Source of the DNA: Nageia nagi
Lineage: Eukaryota > Pinophyta
Direction: 5' to 3'
Length of the DNA stretch: 64,000 bases
NCBI GenBank assembly: GCA_050084985.1
Contig: JBITNC010000001.1
Span: 85,250,001-85,314,000, forward strand
Made by a program: the position numbers and the translations under genes
The notes under the pieces: generated by a model
What the model saw: only the letters and a program-made list of their open reading frames with translations
Database searches by the model: none
What the model was told of the DNA's origin: nothing
Part shown: piece by piece, positions 1 to 11,894 of the stretch
How the letters are laid out: every line of letters begins with the position of its first letter
How positions within the stretch are numbered: the first letter of the stretch is position 1

Positions 1-1411
1 TATTAATTTCTAAGTGAACCAAAATCTCCTGGATGAGGTTATAGGGATTTTGATGTTGAGAAAAATATTGAGGCATAATAATCATAGCCTCAAGTTGAAG
101 CTTACCATATTCTAAAAATGTGGTCTAGAGCTGTAACAAAAGAAGAATGAAGGGGTGGTTTGAATTTCTTTCCCAGAGCCATGGCAAGAAGTTACCCAAA
201 TCATCATGTAATTCATTACCTTGGATACCATTGATCTTTGGGTTAGGATCTTCCTAGATGAGGCACTTAAGGATTTCCTGAATAGTAATGCAAATGATAT
301 GTATCATTAGGGGATTATTCTTAAGTTATTTAAGTTCATTATAGGGAAAATGAGGATTTCATATAGCTTCAATTAGATTAGGATTGAGGTACCAATGGCT
401 CTACTAGTCATGGATGAAATATAGCTTGTGTATTCAGAGAAGAAGTCTAGGATGAAATTTGAAGATAAAGATTATCATCCATCCTATATTGAAGGGAGTG
501 GGAGGTAGCATCTATGATGAAAAGATAAGAAGGATGTTATTTAAATGGAATAAATAGATTCAAATTCCACTTCAGAAGAGGTTTAGTATTTTCATCAAGT
601 TGTGGATAAATTTAGGGTGGCTAGATTCCTAATAATCAATAAGAAGGCTTGTTTAGGGATCTGAATGAGTTAGAAAAAGAAGGAAAGAAAGTATTGGAAG
701 GGGAGGACTCATTGGATGTTTTAGAGCATGAGAAGGGACTCTTGGTTAAAGGAAAGTAGGGCCCACTTAGGGAGAAAGAAGGTTCTTATTCCATCCATGG
801 TAGCAATATTCTTAGTCTAGTTTGTTCTATTATACACATGTTGGAAGCCCTTAGTAAGTCTACATGATTTGGAGACTAAGGAGGGCAATAAATGTTGATG
901 ATCTCTAGATATATGAAATCATGTTAGTTCATTTTGTTGGTGCTTACAGTTGTATTCTTTTTTATCTGTTATGTGTTTAAAAGGTATACTAGGTGTTCTA
1001 TTACTTATCTATTATATTCTTGTAAGGGGTAATAGGGATATTGTATTAGAGTTTTTTGACTATTGAATGATGAACTGGATGATGGGTGTTCTATAGCCAT
1101 TTTTTCCATTTTGAACAGTCCCTAATCTATCCTAATTCATGAACTTTAATGCTTACGTTAGAGGATATTATAATGGGTGAGGATTCCCTTACAAATTCAT
1201 CCTCCAATACAAGCAAAAAATAATATGTTGACTTAGATGTAAAAGGTATCCAACAATAATATTATTGCTTAGATCACAAATATATCCATAAATAATTTTA
1301 TCATCTAGATAAAGAAGGTATATATAAATAAACATATTTCTTGGATAAATAAGAAATCCATTAATAAATATGTTAACATGGATATCCTACATGAGCCTAC
1401 ATACTTTACGA
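1..1411. other. Unassigned decayed intergenic DNA
   Basis: No open frame of note and no recognisable domain on either strand. Short stretches read like worn coding DNA on the plus strand, for example around 540-780, but stops interrupt every frame. It is probably old transposon sequence; I cannot assign a family. Confidence 0.4.
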
Positions 1412-1416
1412 GTAAG
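1412..1416. repeat. Target-site duplication GTAAG, left copy
   Basis: Five bases directly before the left LTR; the same word stands at 7143-7147 just after the right LTR. Confidence 0.7.
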
Positions 1417-2021
1417 TGTAGATGCCTCAAAATGAACCTTTATGCATTTAATAAAATATTTTAATCCTTTAACAATGTATTATTTAAAAAAGGAGTTAAA
1501 AATGTATAAAAAATGTGTAGGCCATGTATTTGACCTTTTTAGAATATATGAGAGGCCAAAATATCAAATTCATGTAAACTTATATCATATATAAAGGCAT
1601 CATTTGATGACCTATAGATCATGAGCGCATCATAGGAAATAATCATTTCAAGCTAATACAAGGATTATCAATTGGAGATAATTTGAAGGATTGCAACTTG
1701 CTTTCTCTATCTATATTGCACATTACTTTTTTTGTTAGTTTGCATGTATGTTCATCATTTAATTATTCACTAATTCACTCATCACTACATTCTTGTTTGC
1801 ATTTGTAATTTTGTTCATCCTACAGCACTGATGGCATGCCAATTCTAGGGCATCAATAACATACTTGTTTATTATTGGAATGAATATAGAATCTAAGTAA
1901 ACACTACTAAATTCTTGTTACACATTACCGTATTTCTGATATATGCATCAATATTTACAAAATAGAGAGATAATGCATTAATCAATCCCATTTACATTCA
2001 TTGCATTATTTAGCATCTGCA
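1417..2021 (+). repeat. Left LTR of the gag-only element
   Basis: It starts TGTAGATGCC and ends CATCTGCA, a short imperfect terminal inverted repeat. A TATATAAA box at 1588-1595 is a likely promoter core. It aligns along its length with 6511-7142. Confidence 0.85.
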
Positions 2022-2566
2022 TTTTAGTGAATCATGATTATTTTTACAAACCCTAGAATTTTTCATTTTAAGGTATCACTTTTTTTAGGAGTATTGCATT
2101 AAAAACTCTTGGTTTTATTTTCCTTTTTGGTTAAATTAACTTTTCTCTAATTTGAAAACTTTTGTTGCTTCAAATATAATTATTTTCTTGAAAAACGTCA
2201 CTCTAGAAAACCCTAGTTTTTGAAGGTCATTTTCTTCAATTTAGTCAGATCTAGCATTAGAAAACTTTGTCCAAACCATAGATACATATAATTGGGATGT
2301 TTTTCTAATTTGTTTAGGTCTTGATTTGCATATTTCTAGTGATTTTGAAAATATTTTTGTAAAAAACATCATCTTGAAAAATCATACATTTTGAACACAT
2401 TTTGCAACTCTTTGGTGACTTATTTTATGCTAAAATTTTATCAAACCCATAGGTCATCATAATAGGGAACTTTTGCAGATTAATTTGAGCCCTTTGAATG
2501 CATTTCTATCAAGATTTCTAGAAGTTTTCATATAAAAATATTGTTTCCATCTTCTCGCATTCTCTC

Positions 2567-3960
2567 ATGGATAAGGCATTTAAAAATGGTTTGTTTGAAT
2601 GTTTGAATGTGATAAGTGATTTATTTGCACATCCTCCTAAAGAGGAAATGGATGTTATACATAATAGAAAATCTTTTGATGAATTAGGTTTATCAAATTC
2701 ACGCTTGACTACTATGAATGATGATATGCTAAGTATTATAGAAAATCTAGTGCATGACAATGTTATTTCTAATGATTATATGGCTGAATTTGATTGTGAT
2801 GCATATTTAAATTTGGATGCTATGGACAAGTTTGAAATGAGTGATATTGTATTTGAAAAATTGACACTTCAAGATCAATTTTAGAAAATTAAAGTACAGA
2901 TGTTAGTCAATCCCTCTTTGATGTTTGGAATTTATAATAATCTTGAATTAAAAGAAAAATATCATGCATTTGTAAGGAAAGAATTAGATAAATTGTTAGA
3001 AGATCCATATGCTAGACAATATTGTATGCAAAATTTTGAGAAGGAAATTATACAAAAGCAACAAAATCAAATATCTTCTCAGCCACAACCTCAATTGAAA
3101 CCTCAACCAAAGCCACAAACTAAGCCTCAAATTCAACCAAAATAATGTTGACAAAAAGTAACATCTTAAGAAAGTTTGAAAAAATGAGACACTCATAGTG
3201 TAAGAAAATAACCCAAAGAGGATAGCCACAACTGTTCCCCACCACCCAATCAAAACATCCCCAACTTTGACATATTTAGTGGACATAAACCAAGGCTAAT
3301 TATGATGGATCTAATGAAAAGAGATTTATTGATACTGTTAGAAAGAATCACAAAAGATAGTGATACTCCGATGTGACATGATGATGCTTATTACACTTAT
3401 CATCAATAGAAGAATCATACTATAGATTCTTATTGTGATTTGAAACTTATAATTTTAGACATGATTGCAAAAGGTAAATATCAGCTCCCTCAACATACTT
3501 CAAATTTAAGGATTGAAAATTGAATAATGAAATTTCAAGATAATTATGATGAGGAAGCAAGTTGCTAGTGACATTTCATACTACATGCAAGTCACCAATG
3601 GTGTGAAAATAGTAATGGAAATAATAGTTCTTGTTTTGCACATCTATCTAGTCAAACAAGCACAAGTAAAAATTCAATTTAGTTAGATCTAGTTGAGATT
3701 TATTTACAAGAATATAGAAAACAAAAATATTGGTCTTTTGATAAGTATCTATTCAAGACTTTACTCCTTAATAGTCATTTGCAACAACATAACATATTAC
3801 CTCTAGAGCTACAAATCAAATTTGTTGATCTTCTTGAGAGAGTAGCATCTTAAGGTATAGACAATGTAGAGGATAATCTAAGCATAGAGAATCCATTTTT
3901 CTTAACAACATGTGGTAAACTGATGGGGTTTCCACCACTCCCTAATGTACTATAGTTTCT
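2567..3960 (+). pseudogene. gag-like polyprotein relic (Ty3-type affinity)
   Basis: Two open stretches carry the best-preserved protein: 2567-2884 (105 residues, acidic, starting MDKAFKNGLF) and 2900-3145 (81 residues, charged, ending in a proline-glutamine-lysine run with repeated PQPK and PQTK words). Downstream, stops interrupt the frame, but around 3400-3490 the translation resembles the segment after the gag zinc region of plant Ty3 elements (NHTIDSYCDLK, then a GKYQLPQ motif); this is a family resemblance seen by eye. Such proteins normally form the capsid that packages element RNA. No enzyme domain follows. The proline-rich tail and lack of pol make the exact family uncertain. Confidence 0.5.
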
Positions 3961-5406
3961 AAATTTTGCATATCATATAGGGTGCATTTCATGTAGGTTA
4001 CATATCATGGGTCTAGTCATTGCATCCTATATTAGTTGCATTTCATAACAATAACAAACAACATTATGTGCATGCAAAACAATTCATATCAAACATAGGG
4101 GCACAACCTCTTTTTATTTTTCATACAAATCCAAGAAGGACACAACATCAATGATGTGCTTGATTGTTAGCACAATGTTAGTGATGTACAAATAAAAAAA
4201 ATACATAGAGAAAATTAAAAAAAAGTGGATATAGCTTCAGCTAGGGGCAATTTCAGTTTTAGTTGGGGGCATGATGGAAATCAAATATTGAAAATTAGAA
4301 GGCTAAAACTCAAAATAAAGAATTGCAAAGTGCAAAAATTGCCTATCGATGGGACATAAAGGTAAGTAAAGGTAAGGTATCTCATCTCACATGTTTTATG
4401 TTCTTTATTGCAAAATTGTCATTGATGAATTAAGACCACTATATTTTCTTTGACTATGTGGTATGAAAAGTAAACATTGCATACATTATTCTTATGATTG
4501 CTATTTCAAACAAAATGCATATTTAACTAATAAAATTTAATACCAATGTGTCTTTGAAAATATGGTATAATATAGCATTATGGTACTCTCTATAAAATGT
4601 TGCATTGCATTGAATATCTAAATTGAACTATTTTCAATGCAAATTGAATGGATTCTTCCTCTTGAATGATATCATCATTGTATAGACAAATTGAATATAT
4701 GACCACATATTACTAGTTCATGCTTTATCTTAAAAATTTTATGGAAATTCGCAATGTTATTTCATTCAAAAGTAATGAAGAGTGATATGTATGATCATCT
4801 TTCAAAATTTTGCACTTGATATGGAAAATCTCATGGTGCTAGTAGCATGCAATTGCTACAAATAATTTTGTAAATGGTACATATTGAAATTCCATTCAAT
4901 GTCTATTCATTTCTTTGATTCTTTCATGCATATGCAATATTTTATTAATAAGGATCAAAAATTTTGAAAATATGATCATAAAATTATAAGCATACAATGT
5001 CACCAACGACATGGATTTATATTGAAAATTCATGCAAATTGATATATTGAAATGAAAAGCTAATGATTAATTGAATATATGGTACATTAATTATTTATTT
5101 TTATATTGATAATTATTCCAAAGCCATGGTCTCCCATGAGAAAATATTGCATTGAATGTAGGACATCACTAGTGTGATTCATTCAAACATCATCCATAGG
5201 CTATGACTTATTTATCATAGTAGTCTATGTATCATAATTTATATCACTATGGTTGGCATTGATCATAGTACAAACATCTGAATATTATATTTCATCCTTG
5301 CTATTTACATTGTTTATTCTTTCATCGATGTGATCTATGCAAGGTTATGTTATTTTGTACCATAGGTATTATCTAGGTGGGTATGATTGGCATTGATCAC
5401 TTACCT

Positions 5407-5985
5407 TTCATGAGGAAAATATAATATCTTCAAGTCATAGATATAAAATATGTGATCGTCGATGGCCAAAAACACAATTAGTTAGAGTTCACACACTTAA
5501 AAGTAAACTAGCAATGTAGCCATAAGCTAGATGTTGACATTAGATCATCTCCAATGGATGATACAACTTGCTATCTATCCACATGATTTTTGCTTTGAAC
5601 CTATCTAAAACATATTATATTTGGATCATATAAATACAAACGTATGATCATCAATGGCTAACAACATAGCCAATGAGACTCACTCACTCAAAAGTAAATC
5701 AATGATACAACCATTAGTAATTTGTTGATATTGTATCATCTCCAATGGATGATACATTTTATTATGTATCCACATGGTTTTTGCTTTGAACCCATCTAAA
5801 GTGTATTGCCTTCAGATTATGGACATAAAAACACATGATCATCGATGGCCATTGATATGGCTAGTGAGAGTTCACTAACTTAAAAGATAAATTAATAATA
5901 TAATCATAAGTAAGATTACTGACATTGGATCATCTCTTATTTATGATGTAGCTTACTGTGCATCCATACTTTTATTTTATAGGTA
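5407..5985. repeat. 191-bp tandem triplicate
   Basis: The words GATCGTCGATGGCC, GATCATCAATGGCT and GATCATCGATGGCC start at 5454, 5646 and 5837, spacings of 192 and 191. In each copy they are followed by a CTTAAAAG or CTCAAAAG word, a TTGGATCATCTC-type word and a TATCCACATG or CATCCATACT word. Three imperfect copies lie inside the LTR element and contain no open frame. Confidence 0.8.
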
Positions 5986-6500
5986 ACACTTAATTATAGG
6001 TACACAGATTCAAAAGAACAAAAGTAAATTAATTTCAAAACCAAGGTGTTAATGCTATGCTTGCTATCTTTCAAGCTGCCAGTGGTGTACATTTCATTAC
6101 CATTTCCACCCATCCAAAGCATAACTCTCTATTTTGAGGCATGGACATAAGTGCATCATCTTCCCAAGTATCTGACATAATGAAACAACCAAATTCATGA
6201 TTGAAATAGTATAGAGAAGTTACATCATATTTTTCATCTCCAACCTTGGATATGGATTTTTAGAGTCATCCAAATGATATCTTGAAGATAACTTCTTTAG
6301 CAGCTTTTTCCTTGGCTACTCCACTCAAGGATCTTTCCTAGGGCATTCATGTCAAAAGGGAGGCAACACAAGGATCCTTAGCATCATTTATTCAACTTCA
6401 ACAAAATACAGTATCAGCAAAAAGATTAGAAAATTTTCTTTTATATCTTGGGTACACTTTTTTAGATATGTAATTCCATTGCTTCAATCACACATCCAAT

Positions 6501-6510
6501 GAGGGGAAAA
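6501..6510 (+). other. Polypurine tract
   Basis: GAGGGGAAAA abuts the TG start of the right LTR; this is the usual site for priming plus-strand DNA synthesis. Confidence 0.75.
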
Positions 6511-7142
6511 TGTAGATGTCTCAAAATGAACCTTTATGTATTTAATAAATCATTTTAATTCCTTAATAATGTATTAATTAAAAAAGGGATTAAAAATGTA
6601 TAAAATAGGTGTAGGCCATGTATTTGACCTTTGTGGAATATACAAGGGGTCAAAATATGAAAGTCATGTAAACTTCTATCATATATAAAGGCATCATTTG
6701 ATTGCCTATAGATCATGACCAAATCATAGGCAAATTATCATTTTAAGCTAATACAAGGATTATCATTTGAAGGATTGTAACTTGGTTTGTCTATATATAT
6801 TACGTATCTATTATTCTATAAGTTTGAATGTATGTTCATCATTTGATTATTCACTAATTCACTCATTGCTACATTCTTGTTCACGTTTGTAATTTTGTTC
6901 ATCCTACAGCATCGATGGTGTGCCAATTCTAGGACATTAGTGATGTACTTGTTCATGAATGTATGCTCTATTCTTTATGCATTTTCTAATTAACAGAACA
7001 AATATAAAATCTAAGTAAATGCTATTGCATTCATGTTACATGTTATTGCCATATTTCTAATATATGCATCAATATTTACAAAGTAGAGAGATAGTGCATT
7101 AATCAACCCCATTTGCATTAATTGCATTATTTAGCATCTATT
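6511..7142 (+). repeat. Right LTR of the gag-only element
   Basis: Aligns with the left LTR, including the TATATAAA box (6682-6689). It has an extra stretch of about 40 bases near 6955-7000 that the left copy lacks, which explains the greater length. Confidence 0.85.
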
Positions 7143-7479
7143 GTAAGAAACCTACAAGTTACAAGAGACTAATATACATAATATCAATTAAATGCATCAT
7201 AATATATATAAATACTCAATACAACATAAGATATATGAATAAGAAGATTTCATCTAAGAAATTTGATCGTGTGGTGTACTCTAAGTCATCATAGAGATAC
7301 AAAGCTAAACTCATAGTCACCTACTATAAAAATTGTTATAGAAAAATTAATACTAAATCTAAAAAGTATAATAGTATAGTACACAAAAAGAGATGAGCAA
7401 CTAGTTCATCAAATGATAAAAATAATAAAAAAAACCTCTTAAAGATGAAGTAGTTGTCACAAATGATAAGTGTTCCTAA

Positions 7480-8070
7480 GACTTATACTTCACTCCCCCT
7501 TAAAATAACTTCACAAATGCAAAAGAATTTCTATTATTAGAGAACATAGCAATACAAAGGGATTTGATGAATAAATTAGTAGTGTTAAGGTTTGATGGAC
7601 AATATTGCAACCATAACATCCCATCAAAAAACTATCCTTCCTAAAATGTACTTAGATTTTAATATGTTTTAACCTTTCATGAGATATTAGACATTTAATA
7701 AAATCAATAGTTGATAGATTGTTTATCAAAATTATGGATGAACCAAATTTATCAAAGTACATTTCCTTTAAAATATTGTAAAGCTATAAAGCTTTCTAAG
7801 AAGAAAAAAATCATTTTAATGTACTATGCTTTTATAGTAGATAGAGCAAAGGTAGGCTTCTTCTTTGAGAACTAAGTGATAGTAACTAAACCAATGATAA
7901 AGGAATAAATATTAATTAATTTCATATCTTCACCATCTTTTTCATAATTAAAATTGAAGTTATAGCCACCTAAATATGATTTCTATTTAATATAAAATCA
8001 TATTTTAGGTAACAAAGTAATGTATTGTAATAATAGTGTAAATATCAATAAAGCAAACATAAATAATATA
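7480..8070 (-). pseudogene. Copia pol relic: RNase H end plus polypurine tract
   Basis: Reading the minus strand from about 8070 downward gives, in order, a worn leader (ALLIFTLLLQYITLLPK), a GGYNFNFNYEKDGED stretch matching the place of GYSDADWAGD in Copia RNase H, LKEEAYLCSIYYKSI in the place of LSSTEAEY, and SHERLKHIKSKYI in the place of HERTKHIDIKYHF. Several stops and frame changes interrupt it. At 7486-7496 the minus strand reads AAGGGGGAGTG, the usual Copia polypurine tract before a 3' LTR. This is the 3' end of a dead Ty1/Copia element; no partner LTR was found. Confidence 0.6.
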
Positions 8071-8925
8071 AAAGGTATCAATATCAAGAACAACACCATA
8101 ACCTATGTAATTCATATAAATCTCAAGAAGCACTAATATGGAAGATATTTGGTTACAAAAGAAAAATACAAGAAAAGCATTTCCTATCAGATCTAGATTA
8201 GATCAGATAGGTCGATTGGAAGAATTGATCATCACTCCAAAAATAATAATGATGTCTCTTGATGACATTGATCTAAGGATTTATTATCTACTCTTCTTCT
8301 TAACTTAATATTGTTTGATTTTGTCTACATTTACTTCATGATGAATGATCCCTATTGAGGAGGATGATTATCATTATGAAATTCACACCATACCTCTTTT
8401 ACCATTGAGGCTCCATATTTGAGTGACAAATTAATTGAAGACTAAAGACATCAGATCTAACATGAATATATTTTATCTAGTTTAAAAGGGTATTCATAAT
8501 CTTATCCATTTATTCTATAATACTACAATTGATATTAAGTAGTTGAATAGTGAGTTGTTAATAGTAATTCATTATTTTATAACTATTTTATCTTCACAAA
8601 AATTATTTGTGCACATATACAATAGATAACATAAAATTGATGATGTTTAATATCTGATAACATAGCATGTGTGCCATTCAGAGATCTCAAGTCTGAATAA
8701 ATTTCTCCTTGCTCTAGAGTTCATGATTTAATTTGACACAACTTTTTCATCCCATTAAGGACCACAAAATCCCTCCTTTAGTGCAATTAACTAACCAAAT
8801 CATTCATCAATGATTACAATGGATAGAATTATTAAGGATTTAAAATCCAAACAATAAGAAAAGTATATAAATGAATACTATGATGGTATCTTTACTTTAC
8901 CTTGATTGGAAGAAATCTTAAACCT
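8071..8925. other. Unassigned AT-rich stretch
   Basis: No coding signal seen. It contains a short near-repeat GATCTAGATTAGATCAGAT (8193-8211) and otherwise nothing I can name. The left part could be the rest of the minus-strand Copia relic, and the right part a leader of the gag relic that follows. Confidence 0.35.
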
Positions 8926-8929
8926 TCCC

Positions 8930-10165
8930 CTACCATCTATTATATAGATCCCCAAGCTTGATATATTCAATAGTGGATAGAACCCAAGATAATATCTTGT
9001 TAGCTTTCAAGATAAGTATTTGCTAAAATTGGAGGCCAAAGAAAATTTGATGACCAAATCCTTTACAAGGATTCTAAAGGGATATGTCTACCAATGGTTT
9101 TACAAACTTCCATTCAGATCCATTGATTCTTTCAAGAAACTTTCCAATGCCTTCATGTACCAACATAAATATGACATCAAGGAGTAATTCAAAGTCACAG
9201 ATCTATGCTCATTGCGCCAAGGGCCAAATAAACCTATGAAGAAGTACATTCCTTACTTCAAAAAGGTATTGCAATCAACTAATAGTAAATTGTAGTTAAG
9301 GATGAAATAAGTATTATTTTTGTAGAGTACATTGTTCCTATCCTAAAGTGATATGCTATAGATTATGCAAAAATGGATTTTAGAATAATAACGAAAACAA
9401 ATTTATCTAGAGAAAAAGTTTCTCTTGATCTTGGTACATTAAAATTTAGATCTTATATTGAAAATAAAGAATTGCAAAGATCCTATGCTAAAAAGAAAGA
9501 AAATATTTTTAATATGGCTAATGTACCTACATGGAAAACATTAACCACTCAAAGGGAGCACCAATTCACCTCTCCTATTCCACAAAGAGTGATCCTTTAA
9601 AATCTAATTAAAAAGAAGGATATTGAAGGCACTAGATAAAAGAGTTCAGGATGATCATGTATACCAATAATAAATATCAATATTATTATTATCATCAAAA
9701 GGTATACCATGTAATAAATAAATGTATATCTTCAAAGGCCACCATCCAAGATTTGATCTCTCAAGGAAAATATGAAGTGAAAGATATACAATCAAGAGAG
9801 ACTTCCACTGATCAAGCTACCACTACTATTTATGTGTATGAATACATATGTAAAACCATTGGAGGAGGGTACATAAAAGTAATTACCAACATAATCATAT
9901 ATGAACAAGTAAGTATGCCACAAGATTCAAGTTCATATAACATGGTAGAGAAATTAAAGAATACTTAGTTTTGTTTTTTTTTCAAGCTCATTCAAATTCC
10001 CAAACCACATAGGGATATATTGTATGATGTATTCAAAAATGAGAAATTTCCTAGTGATATTTTTGCTTCCATATTTTTTGATAAAATCCTCTCTTGTAAA
10101 AATTTTAACTTGACTACTTATGATGATAAGGATTTTCCTAAGAAACAAATAGTTGATGAGTATTT
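8930..10165 (+). pseudogene. Ty3-type gag and protease-linker relic
   Basis: Around 8940-9260 the plus strand translates as worn retrotransposon gag: KLDIFNSG, YLVSFQDKYLLKLEAKE, ILKGYVYQWFYKLP, SIDSFKKLSNAFMYQ, PMKKYIPYFKKVL. These occupy the places of the plant gag core (RQWFNKLPPGSI, then SFEELSKAF). Two open pieces follow: 9373-9600 and 9651-9968, the second with a YYHQKVYHVINKC segment and DLISQGKYEVKD, as in the post-zinc part of Tat-like gag. From 9960 to 10160 a stretch ending YDDKDFPKKQIV resembles the linker that precedes the protease in those elements. The protease itself is gone; the sequence changes to Copia-type at about 10170. Capsid role known for the family only; dead here. 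Confidence 0.6.
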
Positions 10166-10178
10166 TTCACTTGCATGG

Positions 10179-10979
10179 TGAGGAACTAGATGATATTAGG
10201 ATCATATAGAAGGTGTTGAGAATCCTTGAAATAAATTTTAATCATATCTTCATTGCAATTTAGGAGTCTAAGGACCTATCTTATCTCACTTTAGTTTAGT
10301 TTCTTGAAAGCTTTTAGACATATGAGCATATAATTAGAGATAAGTTAGAGGATTTTGATCAATATCTCTAAGTTAAACTTAGAATTAATGACCATGCATC
10401 TACCTCCTCTTGTTTATAATCTTCTTCAAGAGTTCATGGTTGAGGTCATGGAAGAGGAAGTTAGGGTATAGGAAGAAGTTGATTGGGTAACAGAAGCAAA
10501 AGCTTAGCCTAAAAATATTATTACTTCTATAAAAAAATATCATCACATGGAATACAAATACTAAAAAAAATAAAAATAACAAAAAATTAACTAAAGTGAA
10601 GAGCAAGGTCATACAAATATCCTCCTTACAACAACTTTGAATTTGTTGATGATAAAATTTGATACCTTGATAATGGCTTTCAAAATGAATGAGAACAAGA
10701 ACCTATTTGTAAAATATGAAGAAAATGTTAGTATACGAGTTAAATTTGTTGATAACAATTAGGTCAGCATTGTTGGAATAAGATCTATTACCTTCAAGGA
10801 AAAGACTGCTAAGATTATGCATATGCATGATACTTTATATACTCTAGGGATGAAGCATTATTTATTAAGCATTGATGAATTATTCTTGAAGAAATAAATA
10901 TCAATATTTAAAAAGAAAAGATACACAATCACAAATGAGATCAATGGCCAAGTAGTCATTTCTATTCTCATGTTTAAGA

Positions 10980-11010
<31 letters not shown>

Positions 11011-11440
11011 AATATCCAACTATGGTTAAATGCATAAATTCCACCATTAATCCTTCTTGATTGTGGCATATGAAGTTTGAAAATCCTAATTTCAACTCAT
11101 TATGTGGACTACATAAGCTTGTGAAAGGTATGCAAACCTTTTCACACCTATCAAATATTTTGTGTGAGAGTTGAATATTTAAGAAACAAGATACAGAGAA
11201 TTTTATCCATCACAAATATATATCCCATAAGCCTTTATAGTTAGTGAATTATGATATATATGGACCTATGTAGACTCCAAATATGGCTAAGTTTAGGTAT
11301 ATATTTATTTTTATTGATGATCATTTCAAAATGAGTTGGTTGTAGTTTATGTAGGAAAAATCATAGGATTTTGTTTATTTTATCAAATTTCAAGAATTGG
11401 TAAAGAATTAGTTTGATTATAGCATCAAGAAATTAATGAC
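10179..11440 (+). pseudogene. Copia gag to integrase relic
   Basis: At 10179-10380 the translation matches the Copia gag core (LRILEINFNHIFIAI, ESKDLSYLTLV, EHIIRDKLEDFDQYL) with several in-frame stops, mostly at expected Gln codons. A glycine-arginine linker and a damaged zinc knuckle follow (Tyr where Cys is expected, near 10510-10560). From 11070 the GAG-pre-integrase region reads WHMKFENPNFNSL, LHKLVKGMQTFSHL, then KPLLVNYDIYGPM-like and FIFIDDHFKMSWL, the start of the integrase catalytic core. It stops at about 11440 where LINE-like coding begins. A TA run at 10980-11011 interrupts the protease part. Plus strand, dead. Confidence 0.65.
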
Positions 11441-11444
11441 ATGC

Positions 11445-11720
11445 CAACAAGAATAAGGCTCTATGCATGTATTCCTCTATTGTGAATATGCTATGGATTT
11501 ATGGGACAAGGTGATTTCTAGCCTTAATCCTCACTAGATCACCCCCATCTCCTTAGCAGAAGAAATCCAATAATGAAGATTAGAAGTGGGAAGTAAGAAA
11601 TCTAAAATTATATGGAGCATCATATTGTATATCTTTTAGACACTATTGAGGGAAAGAAATGATAGGATATTTAAGGAACAAAATTGATATGTCACTAGAG
11701 CTTAGAAGCAATACTCAAGA
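11445..11720 (+). pseudogene. LINE (L1-type) zinc-finger tail fragment
   Basis: The translation contains FLYCEYAMDLWDKVISSLN, then a KSKIIWSIILYIF stretch and LLRERNDRIFKEQN. This order (HC-x-A-x-x-LW, then W-x-x-x-x-x-x-x-W or F, then KERNRRIF) is that of the zf-RVT region downstream of plant LINE reverse transcriptases. The first cysteines are lost. A similar tail lies at 14895-16030. Confidence 0.55.
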
Positions 11721-11894
11721 CTACAAATTAAAAACATAAACTATTGTATAAAGTTAGATCCCACAAAGGATGTTGACTCATATGGTTTGAGATGCCAACT
11801 CCACTTAGAGCCTTTCCCCACTAACATGGAGGGGGACATAAGGATTTCCCAAATGTACTAATGATGTGGTGCCATCAAATTGGAGTAGGAGAGG

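Larger units (their letters stand above)
1417..7142 (+). mobile_element. LTR retrotransposon with gag-like remains only
   Basis: Two direct repeats, 1417-2021 and 6511-7142, begin with the same TGTAGATG and end near TTAGCATCT. The five bases before the left repeat (GTAAG, 1412-1416) recur just after the right one (7143-7147), as expected of a target-site duplication. A purine run, GAGGGGAAAA (6501-6510), sits directly before the right repeat as a polypurine tract, which fixes the plus orientation. Inside I find only gag-like reading frames (2567-3960) and non-coding repeats; no protease, reverse transcriptase or integrase is visible, so it would have depended on another element. The primer-binding site is not clear. 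The two LTRs differ at many positions, so the insertion is old. Confidence 0.85.
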
